Assembly: GCA_029706075.1 (NCBI GenBank) | Contig: JAINUG010000005.1 | Span: 5,011,001-5,075,000, forward strand | Origin: Aldrovandia affinis | Taxonomy: Eukaryota > Chordata > Actinopteri > Notacanthiformes > Halosauridae | Direction: 5' to 3' | Length of the DNA stretch: 64,000 nt | Shown: positions 1 to 12,300 of the stretch, one piece after another | Layout: each line of letters opens with the position of its first letter | Numbering within the stretch: position 1 is the first letter of the stretch | Made by a program: the position numbers and the translations under genes | Notes under the pieces: generated by a model | Databases searched by the model: none | Told to the model about the DNA's origin: nothing | The model's input: only the letters and a program-made list of their open reading frames with translations

Positions 1-362
1 ACTCACCTGTCTAACTATCTAGCTAGATAGTATATTGAAATGTAAAAACTGAAAATATAAAAGTGTGTTTGTGTTTTATTAATCGTGGTATAATAAACAT
101 AGAGAATATATAGAAATGACTATAAATAAATCAACTAATAAATCAACCTATTTTAGACATGTCGACCTAGTTACTATAAATGATTTGCAGCATGCCTTGT
201 GTGTTTTAAAATATACAGCTCTGTAAAGGAGTGCTGTTTGGTTTTCAATGTGAAAATGAAAATTGTTGGCTTGTACCAACAATTTAGCAACATAGGTATC
301 CTTGTGGTGCATTTTAATGTTTTATTTTTTCTGTTTTTGGGGGGGTGAGTGAAAAAACTTGC
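1..362 (-). other. col4a5 intron 8, partial
   Basis: This is the start of the intron after exon 8, running out of the window. It is AT-rich. I see no exon, repeat family or regulatory motif in it. Confidence 0.7.
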
Positions 363-389
363 CTTTGCACCTGGTATGCCGGGAGGACC
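363..389 (-). CDS. col4a5: col4a5 exon 8: 27-bp microexon with GC donor
   Basis: Twenty-seven bases after a TTCTCAG acceptor encode GPPGIPGAK; the human exon 8 product is GPPGIPGMK. The donor reads AAG then GCAAGT, so the following intron is of the GC-AG class. The next exon lies outside the window. Confidence 0.85.
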
Positions 390-3300
390 CTGAGAAGAAA
401 CGTGGAAGTGGTCAGTTCAGTTGAGCAAATCACATTTAAGATGAAAGTGAAATTACTTAATGTTTGATGGGTAATACATAACTTTATTTAATTACTACAA
501 AGAGCACATGCAAAAAAAGCACATGCAAACTCACTGGAATCCCATGTATTCCAGTAAAGCCTGGACTTCCAGGAAATCCACGATCGCCCTGCAAACAAGA
601 ACACAACAAAAATGACACTCGGTACTGTAGAACATCAGCACCAGAAAGTGTATGCAGTGTCACAATCCAGCCAACAGAGGTCATTGTAACATTGCACTGG
701 ACTTGCAAGAGAGCTTAGAATGCTTTCTATATGGAATATTAAATTGACCTGCCTGCTTCCTCTCATGAAGGTTTAGCCTTACCCACCTTTGTCCCATTAC
801 ACCCTGCAGTTCCCCTAGGGCCCGGGGGTCCGTCCTGTCCTGGAAGACCCTGTTGAGGAGAGAGATGCTTCACTTATGGGAGATAAAGACATGGTGGCTA
901 ATGTGTGCGCTAATTCGTAGGCCTGTCAGTGAGGAGGAGTTTATGATATATAAGCAGTTGGCATGAGGCACAAGGAAAGAGAGGAGGATACAGATATCAG
1001 TAAAAGAGGGAGGGGGAGAACAAGAATGTGGAAGGAGAGGGAAAATGCATAACTAAGTAAGGCAAAGAGTTTTGGAGGGTATTTCTTGGGGTCCAAATGG
1101 GTTTCTGTCAGTGATGCCCACTCCGAGCCCACTCATATCAGGAGCTGAACATAAAACTCACTGGAATCCCTGGGGTTCCCGGGAAGCCGGGAAGTCCTGG
1201 TGGACCCTGCAAACAAGATCACAATGAACAGTAAAACAGCAACATCTTGTTTAGTCTGTCCCTGTGTGTGCTTCAGCACACCCTCTCTAAATGACAGAGA
1301 ATAACTGGGGGTTTCTCTTCTCTCCTTTAAGGTTTGTTTAAAGTATTATTTATGGCAAAATATCAAAGGATCAAATTCTTAGGTCTCACAATCGCAATGA
1401 ACCACAATGGCGCTGCTCCTGTAGCAACTGGCAGCAAATTACGTCTGTCTCTCTCTTGTTGTATCCTATGTATCCTCGTGTGTCTACATTTAACTTGGCT
1501 ACAACCGAAATGCCCCTCGGGTACAATAAAGATCCATTGAATTTGTCTACGTGTGTGGTTATATCAACACATACATGTCTTCAATCACACTAAAAATGCC
1601 AGTCCCAAACTTAATCAAAGTATAAACAGGCATAAAAAAAGTACAAACAGGCCCTTGGCTTAAATAAACAGTCCATGCTTAACTTTCAGTTTACCTCTAG
1701 TTATTTATAAAAGATGTAATCTGTAATCTGTATAGAAAATCTATGGCACATATTCTCATTCATGTTTTATCATGTAACAAATGCCGGTGGAAGTATGTAA
1801 TTGATAAGAACATAAAAGAGAACAAGCCATTTGTCCTAGCTTGTCATTCATTTATAATCTGAAGTCTAACTTGCAATGTCAAGTCTAGTCTAGAGGGATC
1901 CTTGAGTCTCTGACTGAACTATAAATCCCAGCAAATTATTGCATAGATTTTTAAAACTGAAGAAAGATTCCTGTGCTATTTCTTGTGTCTGTGACTTTGA
2001 ACTACTTTACTCCGGTAACCTCTGGTTTTCTTCATATAAATTAATGTAAAATAGCCTCAGCAGTCCACCTTCTTAATCCCTTTTGAAAAATGCCCACAGC
2101 CCCTTATTTTACTGAGACTAAAGACATTTACATTTCTCTTTGTAAGTTAGCTATTCAAAATCTGAAACTAGTCACTGATGGTGACCTCCGTACTTTTTCT
2201 ACAGCTTCTAATTAATGTGTGTTCTATACTGTCAATTACACCGCATATTGTTTTCTAAATGTGGTCTAACTAACCCTGATTCTGGTATAATCTTCTTTGA
2301 ATTCTATGTACGCTGGGCGCTTTTTGCCATAACCCTTTTAGGGTTGCCTTTGTACTGCTTCAGTACAATGCTAGATCCTGATAGATGTCTGGATCATTTT
2401 TTTGTACTGCACACATGATAATCTTGTGCTTTCCCCTTGAAATATACTTGATTTTTATTGGAAATGTGCACAGCCCTACGATTTGGAGCACGTATTTAAA
2501 TCAATTTGCCTACATCTGTCTGTTTCTGGATTCTAATCAACATCTTCCATGTTCAGAACATTAATGCTTAGGACCCTGTAGGTCCACTACACTTCGGCTG
2601 AATATGTTCCCTACTTGAATACTGCACAATACTAATGCCTCTTAACTGTATTGTTCCAGAATACAGCTGTGGGTTATTATTACTACCAGAATATTTAATG
2701 GATCAACAGGACACTTAAATCAAGTACTCACTCTGATTCCTTTCGGCCCAGATGGTCCAGGAGGCCCATCGTTACCCTGCGAGGGGAAAGGTCATTTTCA
2801 GTTTCATCACTGGTATGGTATCGTGAACACAGGTGGAAGACTCCCGTCATCATTTAAATGTGGCAGTTAAAACATGTTTGTTTAACAACATGTTTACAAA
2901 GAATCACAGGCAAAATGTCAGGTACTGTATCATAGCTGCTACACACAACCACATTCCCATGAGTATACTGTTGAACAAAGAACAGTGTTGTAGAGCATAA
3001 AGCCTGGAGCAGACCGAAGCAAACCATTGCTACAGTATTTGAACTGTGGGTAATCCAACCTTCTCTCCCCTTGGTCCAATTGGGCCCTCTGGACCAGGAA
3101 ATCCTGGCACCCCTGGTTGACCCTGCAGTCCTGGAAAACCTCTATCCCCCTGCAAAGTGGTAAACAACACATTGTGTCAGACCGCATTGGTTCAGAAAAA
3201 TGCCTGATGCTGAGTATGACCTCCAAGTTTTAACTAAAGCATCATGTGTCCCACAATACTGATACCCAGGAAGCAAAAAAGGAGACAGCAGGGCAAATGC

Positions 3301-6300
3301 ATATGAAGACACCGTGAGAATACTTGAAGTGCTAGTACATATGAGTCTATGGCCTGCATTAAACCAACATTGTTCGCATTGCTTCTTCACAAACTTGTGC
3401 AGCCATCATCAAACTTCACCAAAGGATTTATCTGCATTTATCGTTAAGTCAAAGTTAAGGAGAAACGTTGTATGAATCCAGAACTACAATAAACTGACGT
3501 AATGCCTTGGGAAAGGAATCGAGTGTGGAACTCAATGACACAAAATGAATATTTTGAAAGTAATAAGATTATCAACAGGAGCCACTAAGAAAAGATGGCA
3601 TGAGGCCAAGTGGCACATGGAAGAAAGGTGATATCTCATGCAAGCGCCACAAACACCTGAAAAGCGGCCAATGTGGAGTAGGTGCAAGCGATGGGAGTGT
3701 ACGGCATATGCTAAGACTGCTACGTTTATCTTTTTAGTTTTCTGACAAATCTATTGTCTGAAATATCTTTGCTTGGTATTAGGCAGGGTTTTGGTGATAA
3801 CCTGTTAACCATTTTAAATGACAGCATCATGCTGAAGAGCCCAAACAAATTACACAAATATATATAGGTGTTCAAAAAACTCAGAGATCGTCCTGAAGGA
3901 GCCACACTAACAAATTCAGAGCGCTGGCTGGCAGACGTATGGCCTAGGTTCAACAGATTTATTTGCATTAACATTTGCATTAACAGTGGTGTGAGGTAAC
4001 AAGTCCCACAATCCTCAAGCCGGGTGCTCAATGGAGAAAATGCGCTGCAGAACTTTGAGTATCATGTGTGTACGGCATGGAATCAATTCTCTTTGTTGTT
4101 CCCTTGCGGTGTGCATAAAACGGCCCATCTTAGAGGACATTGTTCATGCATGCAGACCACAGTTATTTTCCTTTTCTTTTTCTTTATAGTTAGAACCCAC
4201 TTCAAAGGCATTGTCTCTTTCACATCGTCATCCAACACATATTGTATAGTTGTGTTGGTAAAATGTAGATATGTTATATTTCAAAACAGGCACCCTTTGA
4301 TGTTCAATCAAAGAGCAAAGGAAACAGGGGGGCTCCTATGTGACTCACTAGTAAAGGTTCTCACCATGGGCACAGACTGGGCCCTTTAGTTGAAATTTTG
4401 AGCCTGGACTAATTTATGAGCTGATTATGGCAAGCGGTCTGCAGCAGCAGGACAATATGTGCCTCATACCACCAAGAGTAGAAGGGTGTAAGTTGACCAG
4501 GGTTCCTCGGTTTACCAGTGCAGTAGTTCCTCCCAACAACGTGTTAGGCGCCCTAGTTGTCCGGAGAGATCCGCAAAACAAGTAGCTCTCTCCTATAGTA
4601 TTGTGTGGCCTTTGGTATGTGAAATATAATTGTCAGCGAGTCAATTGCAATTGAGTCAATTTTTTCATCCAATTTTCATTTGGATGAAAAAGAAAATAAA
4701 TTGTTCCATAAAATAACGTTGGAAATATGCAGCAGGCTGAATGGCTGTTAGATGACTTACACAGGCGGAGGACTCCCTACAGTCTTGGTTACATGCATCA
4801 GCAGTGCTCAGTGCTGTGTCTCCCAGATCGGGACTGAGGGCCAGAAGGGTTGACAGGGAGGAGTGCAGTGAAGCTGGACGCAGGACGGACGTGAGAAACA
4901 CTCACCTTCGCTCCTTTCACTCCACTGCAGTCACACTTTGATCCTGAGGCACAGCCATGGCAAGCCTGCAAGGAGAGACAGAGTTTTTAAGACTATGCTT
5001 CTTCTACACATTTACAATGTATTTGTCTCCTTGTTCAGGTCCGAGTAGCAGAGGTTACAACTCTGAGTTCCTGCATCAGGGGCCAGAAATATCCATGAGG
5101 GCATCAGGATAATCTTGAGTGGTCTTGACTTTGCCAACCTTTTGGAATCATTTTTACATACAGGCTCCATGCGTGTCAAGATAGAACCTTCAGATTCCTC
5201 GCCCCCCCAAGCTTTGGAACTCTCTTGGCCAACACATTTCAGCAGCTTTATTGAAACGAACAAAGTTAAACTAAAAAATCTTTCAGCCTCGTCTATTTGC
5301 TCTTGTTTTAAACAAGGGTTCTTACCCTATGTAGAATGTGTATTTTACTGGTACACTGTTCAGTAACCACAAGTTTAGAAAGGTGCAAATATCCAAGCCT
5401 CGCTTGCACTTGTTCCTCTTTGATACTCATCTTTACCTGCACACTTCATTACAGTGTCTGCAAAATGTGATTATGAGAGACATCATTAACCATTAAGGGA
5501 ACATTTATCTCAGCATCTCAATACATTTGTTTGAGATAAAAGTACATCTCTGTGTGACACCGCCCTTGACACAACTTATTGTACTTGTGGTTTCTCTCAT
5601 TAAAAACTTCTGTACATTCAGCACCTTGGATGTGTACAACCATTTTGTAGCGTTGCTATTCTTGTAAATGTTGTGTACAATAAAGGTAAGCAGCATTAGA
5701 TAACAGTGCCATTTCATAAGGGAGCACCAGCCAGATGGAAAATCATTATGTGGGGCTGTGGACTGGCCAGGTGGGTAATGGTAACGTTGCCTAATAATCA
5801 TAGGATAAATAAATGATGATGGTAGTCAAAGAAAGTGATGTATATCATCCGTCATAGTTGCCCTCACCTCAAGAATATTTTGCATTTGACATGAAATATC
5901 TGCCTTTCTGCATGAAAGGGGTGCAGTAACAATACATTATCCCAAGAGTTTGCATTAAAGCAACTTTGTATTTGTATTTGGCAAAAAAGATAAAATGCAA
6001 CTTATGGCAGGGTGTCTACTATTTGGACTGACTAGGTTTATTGTCAACATATTTGCGTGTCGACAGAAGCTGCAGGTGCTTGATCTTAGTGTAGTGTATC
6101 CTGACTGTGCCGCTGCTGACCCTGGCTAGGAGTACCGTGGGGCGACCAACAACTGACTATTGCGAGGCAGTCCAATCCAGGCAGAGGAGTTAAGGGAAAT
6201 TGTAACTCTTATTCTCTATTATATTTGTTTGAAAGAGTGTAATATTTTGCATATGGATCATTTTCATTGCAAATATTCTCCATATAAAAACATGGTTTCT

Positions 6301-9300
6301 TTGATGACCAATATAAGCTTATAATTACACCTTAAAAATGTATCTTGTGGAAAATGTATTATAATGAGGAAGGTAATGATCTGTAGAAACTAGTATGCTG
6401 AAAAAAGGTAGCATAACAGAAAACAGGCCAAACAAGAAAAAGTATAGTTTTGACCTCATATTATTCTACTATGTACAATTTCAGCATGGTGTCTAATAAC
6501 ATCAGCTATGTTCCATCTTTTGTATTTATCAGGAGAAAATTAAAAGTTGTGTACTCTACAATTCGGGTGCTGTTTTGAACTGTACATGTGAATGCGCTTG
6601 AAACATGTATAGTTGCATGCATGGTTAATATTGTGGTGCAGTTTTCCAATCACCAGGTGGCAGCACTGCATAGCCGCATACAGAAGGAGCACCTGTCCCT
6701 CGTATCTCAGAGCTGGGAAAACGATTCAGTCTCAAATTCTACTCAAATGTAATTAGGGATTAAAGCTGTTTCAAGCAAGACGTTAAGGGATTGGGGGAAA
6801 TGATAAAATAGCAGACATTTTATTAAACAAATTAAATTAAACAAACTTAGCCTCTCAAAAGGGAAAACGATCAAATAACATCTGGACATCACCAAAAGAT
6901 GTGAAGTCATCTGCTTTGTTTTATTTGGTTCAGGTTTTATTTTAAAGCAATGGTCTTGGCTATAGCCACTAAACAAAGACATATAACAGCAGGTGGTAGG
7001 ATCTTACTAATTGACCCCAGTCCAGACTGCCAGGTCATGATTGATGAGCCAGAGGAGTGTTCAAGTCTGTCTTTCATCTGTCTCCCATTTCCTGTACAGA
7101 AATGTGAGCTGTTGAATTGGATGTCATAACAGTGCGCCTGTCTCGACTCCACCCTGTCTATAGTACACAGCATTTGTTTAAAAACTTAATTACAGCTGGA
7201 ATTAATCATCAAACTACAATGACTGTCAGCAAAGCAGAATAATTTTTGCCTTTGATGGTTAACAACACTTTTCAGAACAATCTGTCAAAATGGTAGAGAG
7301 CCCCCACCCTTTTCAGATCAGTTTTCAGGTTGCTTACCGGGGCCTAATCTTAAGATGTTTCAACTTCAGGTCACAGTGAAGAGGAGGCCCTCAAGTAGAA
7401 ACAGGCCCTTTTGAAAGGGGGCACCCAAGCAGAGACAGATCTGGAGAATAGGAGTGCAACATCCCCACCAAAACATGGAAAACACTGTTCCCACCATGCC
7501 TCCAAGATTCTCCAAATATTCTTCCTCTACAATAAATTTTCTTATTGTTTCAGTTCCATTCTCAAGCCTGGCTCCCCTCTTCACTAATATTTTAGGGCAT
7601 TTCTGCCATGGACATACACCAATGCTAACAAAGGCAAGATGATCCTACCTCATTGAACCTCTGAACGAGACTTTCATCTGATACAGTTCACAATGTAGCC
7701 TATATAGACAGACTCAGGGCATACTGTAAGAGGAGTCTTTTTTTACTCATCAGAGATAGCTGTACATTTACCATACCATATACCAAGAGAAATATGAAAT
7801 GAGAAATGTGCAGTTGATGCGACTGGCATTACTGTACGACAGGGATGGGCAACCCCAGTCCTGGAAGGCCGGTGTGTACGCAGGTGTTGCTTGCCATCAA
7901 TTACCCTGGCACAATTAGCTAATTAGCTGTATACACTAATGCCAGTACACTCATAGATGAGACCACAATAAATTGTTTACAGAGGGACACAACAACTGAA
8001 GTCTGTCAATTTTACTGTGGTCTAATCTATGAGTGAACTCATGAATGACTACTGAAGTCTGTTCTTGTGTCCCTCTATAAACAATTTTACTGTGGTCTAA
8101 TCTATGTGGCAAAAGTCATCTAAGCCCACCCCTGCTGTAGGAGGTACCAGTACGTAAAAAAATCCACATGTTCTGTATAATGCTTTATTATGATCTCCAA
8201 AGCCACACGCTATTATTTTTTCCACTATGGTCTCAAAGGCCTTGAATAACTAAATAATGCCACATAGTAAAGAGGGTCACTAAAATGTGTCCTAATGCAT
8301 GATAACATACAATATATGCAGTTAAAAAAAAGGGTTTCAAGAGGTTCTCAGGTAACATATCCAGGTGAGGCCCTTGTGCAATAATGACCTCACGGTCTGG
8401 ATAGAATCCAAACCATGCTAGCGTCCACTGTAGCTGGGATTTAATAGCACATAATCGACCTTAAGAAAGTTTCACTCAGCAAGACATTCTCTGTCTGATC
8501 CCTTTGACCGGTCACTACCAGGGCCCAGGAAAGGGATGGCGGAGACTAACACTCCCGACAAGAGGTGGCTCCACTTGTCACGTGCGCAGCGTGTGGTTGC
8601 CAGCTTGGCACTCTTCCTATGAACGCAACCTGAGAGAAGTTCATTAGCAGTGCGCTGCGCTCCACTCTCCCTCCTTCTATCCTCCCCCGACCCTTCTCCT
8701 TCTGCGTCTGGGCCTTCAGCTTGTTCAGTTACCTGTGCTGCAGCTTCTTTCACTTTCCAAACTGCGAAGGGAAGGTGTACGTCTGTCTACCTCTACCTGG
8801 AATGTGCATTAGTCCATAACTACCGTCCCCTCCGCACAAGTGCAATGCGCGGGGGGAGGAGTGGCCCTGCTCGCTCGGCCCTCCTCCAAGCCTGTAACCC
8901 GAGCTGCTGTGTCATCACAGCTGGGACCAACTCTGGCTGTCCCCAAACAGACACTTTCGCCGCGAGCCTGTCATGGCTGGCCGGCAGGCCGAAATGCCAT
9001 TGGTGTCGGATTTAGTGGGGGAGGAGGAAGTGGTGGAGAGGCTCGCCAGCATGGCTCAGAGGTGAGCTAGGTGACACACTGGGGACATGAAGTGATCTGG
9101 ATTGTAATAATTACAGGGGTTTCATTAATGTTGTGTCGAGCCAGAAAACGTGACAGAAGGAATGGAATGGAATGCCCATATTAGGTGTATGTGCGGTGTG
9201 TGGGTATGTGTGAGTGCGCAGCATGAACAGTGGTAAGTGCAACTTGCAACAACTGCAAGTTGCATGGTAAAAATGTGCTAATTACGCATATGCCATTTCT

Positions 9301-12300
9301 CTTTTATCTCTCCAATGGGCCAGAAATTGAGGGGTAATTTAACTCTTACTGCCGATTAAACACCTCCAATCACATTTTCAGATCGGCAGTTTAGCCAGCC
9401 ATCTGTATCTGACGTAGCTGTGATGAGAGTCCAGTACTGACTCCCGCTCACTGTGGTCTCCGAGAAGTAAGGGAGGTTCTTTCCCCCTGACAACATTAAG
9501 CTGGTGCTCTTTCTACTGACTGGTGAATTCACTTTCCCCTTTATATGGAGCTCAGACAGTGGGAGAATTTTGTAACCTTGAACAGGCAGAAATAAAATGT
9601 AATACCACATCTGAGACAAGCCTGTGTTTTCTGGAGTCCCACAGTTTTTTTCCTCCCCTGAGTAGCCTCATTTAATTGGCTCAATTATACTCGGATTTGA
9701 GTTGAGCCAGTTCTAAAACAATCATTGACTATGAGCGTTTGCTCTAATGTGAGGGATGTCTCTGAAAGAGCACATGTTGAAATGAACCATGGCAGTGCTG
9801 ACTGTGGCCAGCAGCCCCACAGGGCAACGCACAATTGGCGCTAGCATCACCCAGGGAGGGAATGATAAAATTAGGCAGGTTTTCCGTGTCTCGTTGCATC
9901 CCAGCGACCCCCGCTGGTCAATCGGGCGCCCACAGTCTGCCGGTATAAAGCTGTGCATCAAGAGACTTCCACCGACTCACATCTGCGCAAGCTTACCTTG
10001 TAGACTGCGGTGTGAAAAGAAGCGCCGGCTGACATCACGTGTTTCGGAGGAGAGCACGTGTTTGTCCACACTCTCCCGAATTAACAGCGGAGGTTGCAGG
10101 GAGCGCGGCTTGGAATACAATTAGGAATCCCAAGTTGGGAGAAAAAGCACAAAAAAAGGCACAAAAACAATCATTTTGAGCACTTTGGGCTTCTGCTTTA
10201 GGATTTGTCTAATCTGTATATATGAGGGTCCACCAGAAAGTATGTCCTGTGTTTTGGTAAAAATGGATGCATACAGGAATGTGATCAAACTAATGGAGGC
10301 AGAAGGGAAAAATGACTCTGCGTTATAAATCTGTTCACTCTACAGGCAGGCCTCACATTTTTACTTCAGTTTAGTTCGAAAAAACGGGGCACTGCTCTCT
10401 AATTGAGGTTTACTCTTTTCTCGAAAACAAGGTCTTTGAGGACGAGTGCAGTCTCCTCCTGCCTTGACAGTGTCCCCCATCTCTCGCGACTCTGTCACGG
10501 AGAAGGACCTGTAGCTGTCCCATAGCGGACGCCATGCCTTGGGGGTAAGGGTGGGATTACACGGCTTTGCCACGCAGCCACATGTGAAATGAGATGGGTG
10601 CAGTGGTCCGGAAGAGGCCCGGGGCATGGCGTGGCGAGGGCCCGGCCCTGAGACTCTCCGCTCCTTCGGTGTTTACACAAGCGCAGGGCCGCGATTAGTG
10701 CGGTCTGCGTCGGACGAATGCTGTCTGCTCCCACGCTTCGCCGCTGGGGCGGATAATCGAGTGAAGATCAGTGAACTACAGCAATGTGACCCTCTGCCCA
10801 CGGCTCGTTGCCCTCCGCTCCCGGGGGACGACTCTGTCCAGCGCTGCCTGACTGGCCTGGGACGGGTGGCAATGTTAGCATAATGGTTAAGGAACTGGGC
10901 TTGTAACGCAAAGGTTGCAGGTTTGATCCCAGGTGGGGTGGCACTGCTGTTGTACCCTTGAGCAAGGTACTTCACGTGGATTGCTTCAGTAAATATCCAG
11001 CTGTATAAATGGATTGTATGTAAACAAATGTGAAACTGTGTAAGTCGCTCTGGATAAGAGCGTCTGCTAAATGCCTGTAATGTAATGGGACACAAGTGCA
11101 CTCCATCAGGGGCCCGGCAAGGCAATAGCAGTGCCAGAAAACAACCAAGATGTTTCCCCACACGCCATGCATCTGTCCCACTTGCCATCGCTGACTTATA
11201 AAAGACATGGTCTATTGAGGATCGCCATCCAATCTATTCCCCGCTCTGCTCTTCGCCGAATCGTACGTTGGATGTACCAGGCACCGGAGGCTGTTGATTT
11301 GTTGGCTTAAAATTTGTCCAAGCACCTTGCATGCGAGGTTGCAGGGCTTGGCTTGATTTAAGAGGGAAGAAAGGGCAAAGGCATGCGAGACGTGGATTAG
11401 CACGGCAAGTCTGGAATTTCCCACATCATCAAAGAGCGATGATTACACACAATATCGCAGACATGCCCTGCCCTCCGCTACTGAATAATACTTCACCCTG
11501 TGCCACATCCCATCACCGGACCATAACCCCAACAAAGACCCCCTCCTAAACAGGAAATAATGATTTAATGGTTTCAGATCGAATTTGTTAACAATTAGAA
11601 TGAGTGATCTGCTGAAAATCTACCACTGACTGCTATGGCTACTGTTAGTTCATGGGGTGGATTAATGTGTGCTTATTGCTTAAACATTATTGCTCATTTT
11701 GAATGTGAGATTCCTAAAACAATTACTCATGCCTTGTTGACACTCCTACACTCCTGGAATACGCTGGAATAAATTGCCATACCAGCAAGAACACTCAAAC
11801 AAGCAAATACATCATACAGCAGCCAGGTATTCTTATGGAACAGTGGTCACGGAAACGTAATTGCACTGCGTTAGTTATTGCCTTAGAAATAATTCTAAAA
11901 GTGAATCCTGTGTATGAGAATGAGGACAATAAATCCAATTTTTAACAATGAACTGAACAAGCATTAACATCTGACACACATGAAAAAGATACTACTGCAG
12001 TATATAACAGTATATGAATATATAATATAAGTGCAAAGCAGAATATATAAACTAGTATTAAACAATCACAAATTAAGCAGTCACATTACATTTGAGATGT
12101 ATCTGATATCTGGAGTTAGTTATGCACTTATTTAAAACACAACCCATAATATAGTTTACATTTATGGAATGAATTCCCTTAGCGCTCGGAATTCTAGCGA
12201 GCAGTAAGCAAACCTGCTGACGCACTCACTGCCCTTAGGAAGATAACTTAAAACACTTAAAGCCTCGGAATTCTGAATGAAACGGAGGAGCTGACATCTG

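Noticed and set aside
8650..9015. 121-codon plus-strand ORF in the CpG-rich patch
   Set aside because: Cys/Ser/Pro-rich composition of GC-rich random sequence with no domain. The different, shorter frame ending at a donor is the better candidate.
10205..10320. Possible mariner-like end (GAGGGTCCACCAGAAAGTAT)
   Set aside because: No inverted partner and no transposase sequence, so too weak to annotate.
10673..11188. 171-codon minus-strand ORF, the longest in the window
   Set aside because: It runs through a tRNA-derived SINE in antisense and a GC-rich block. No domain is visible.
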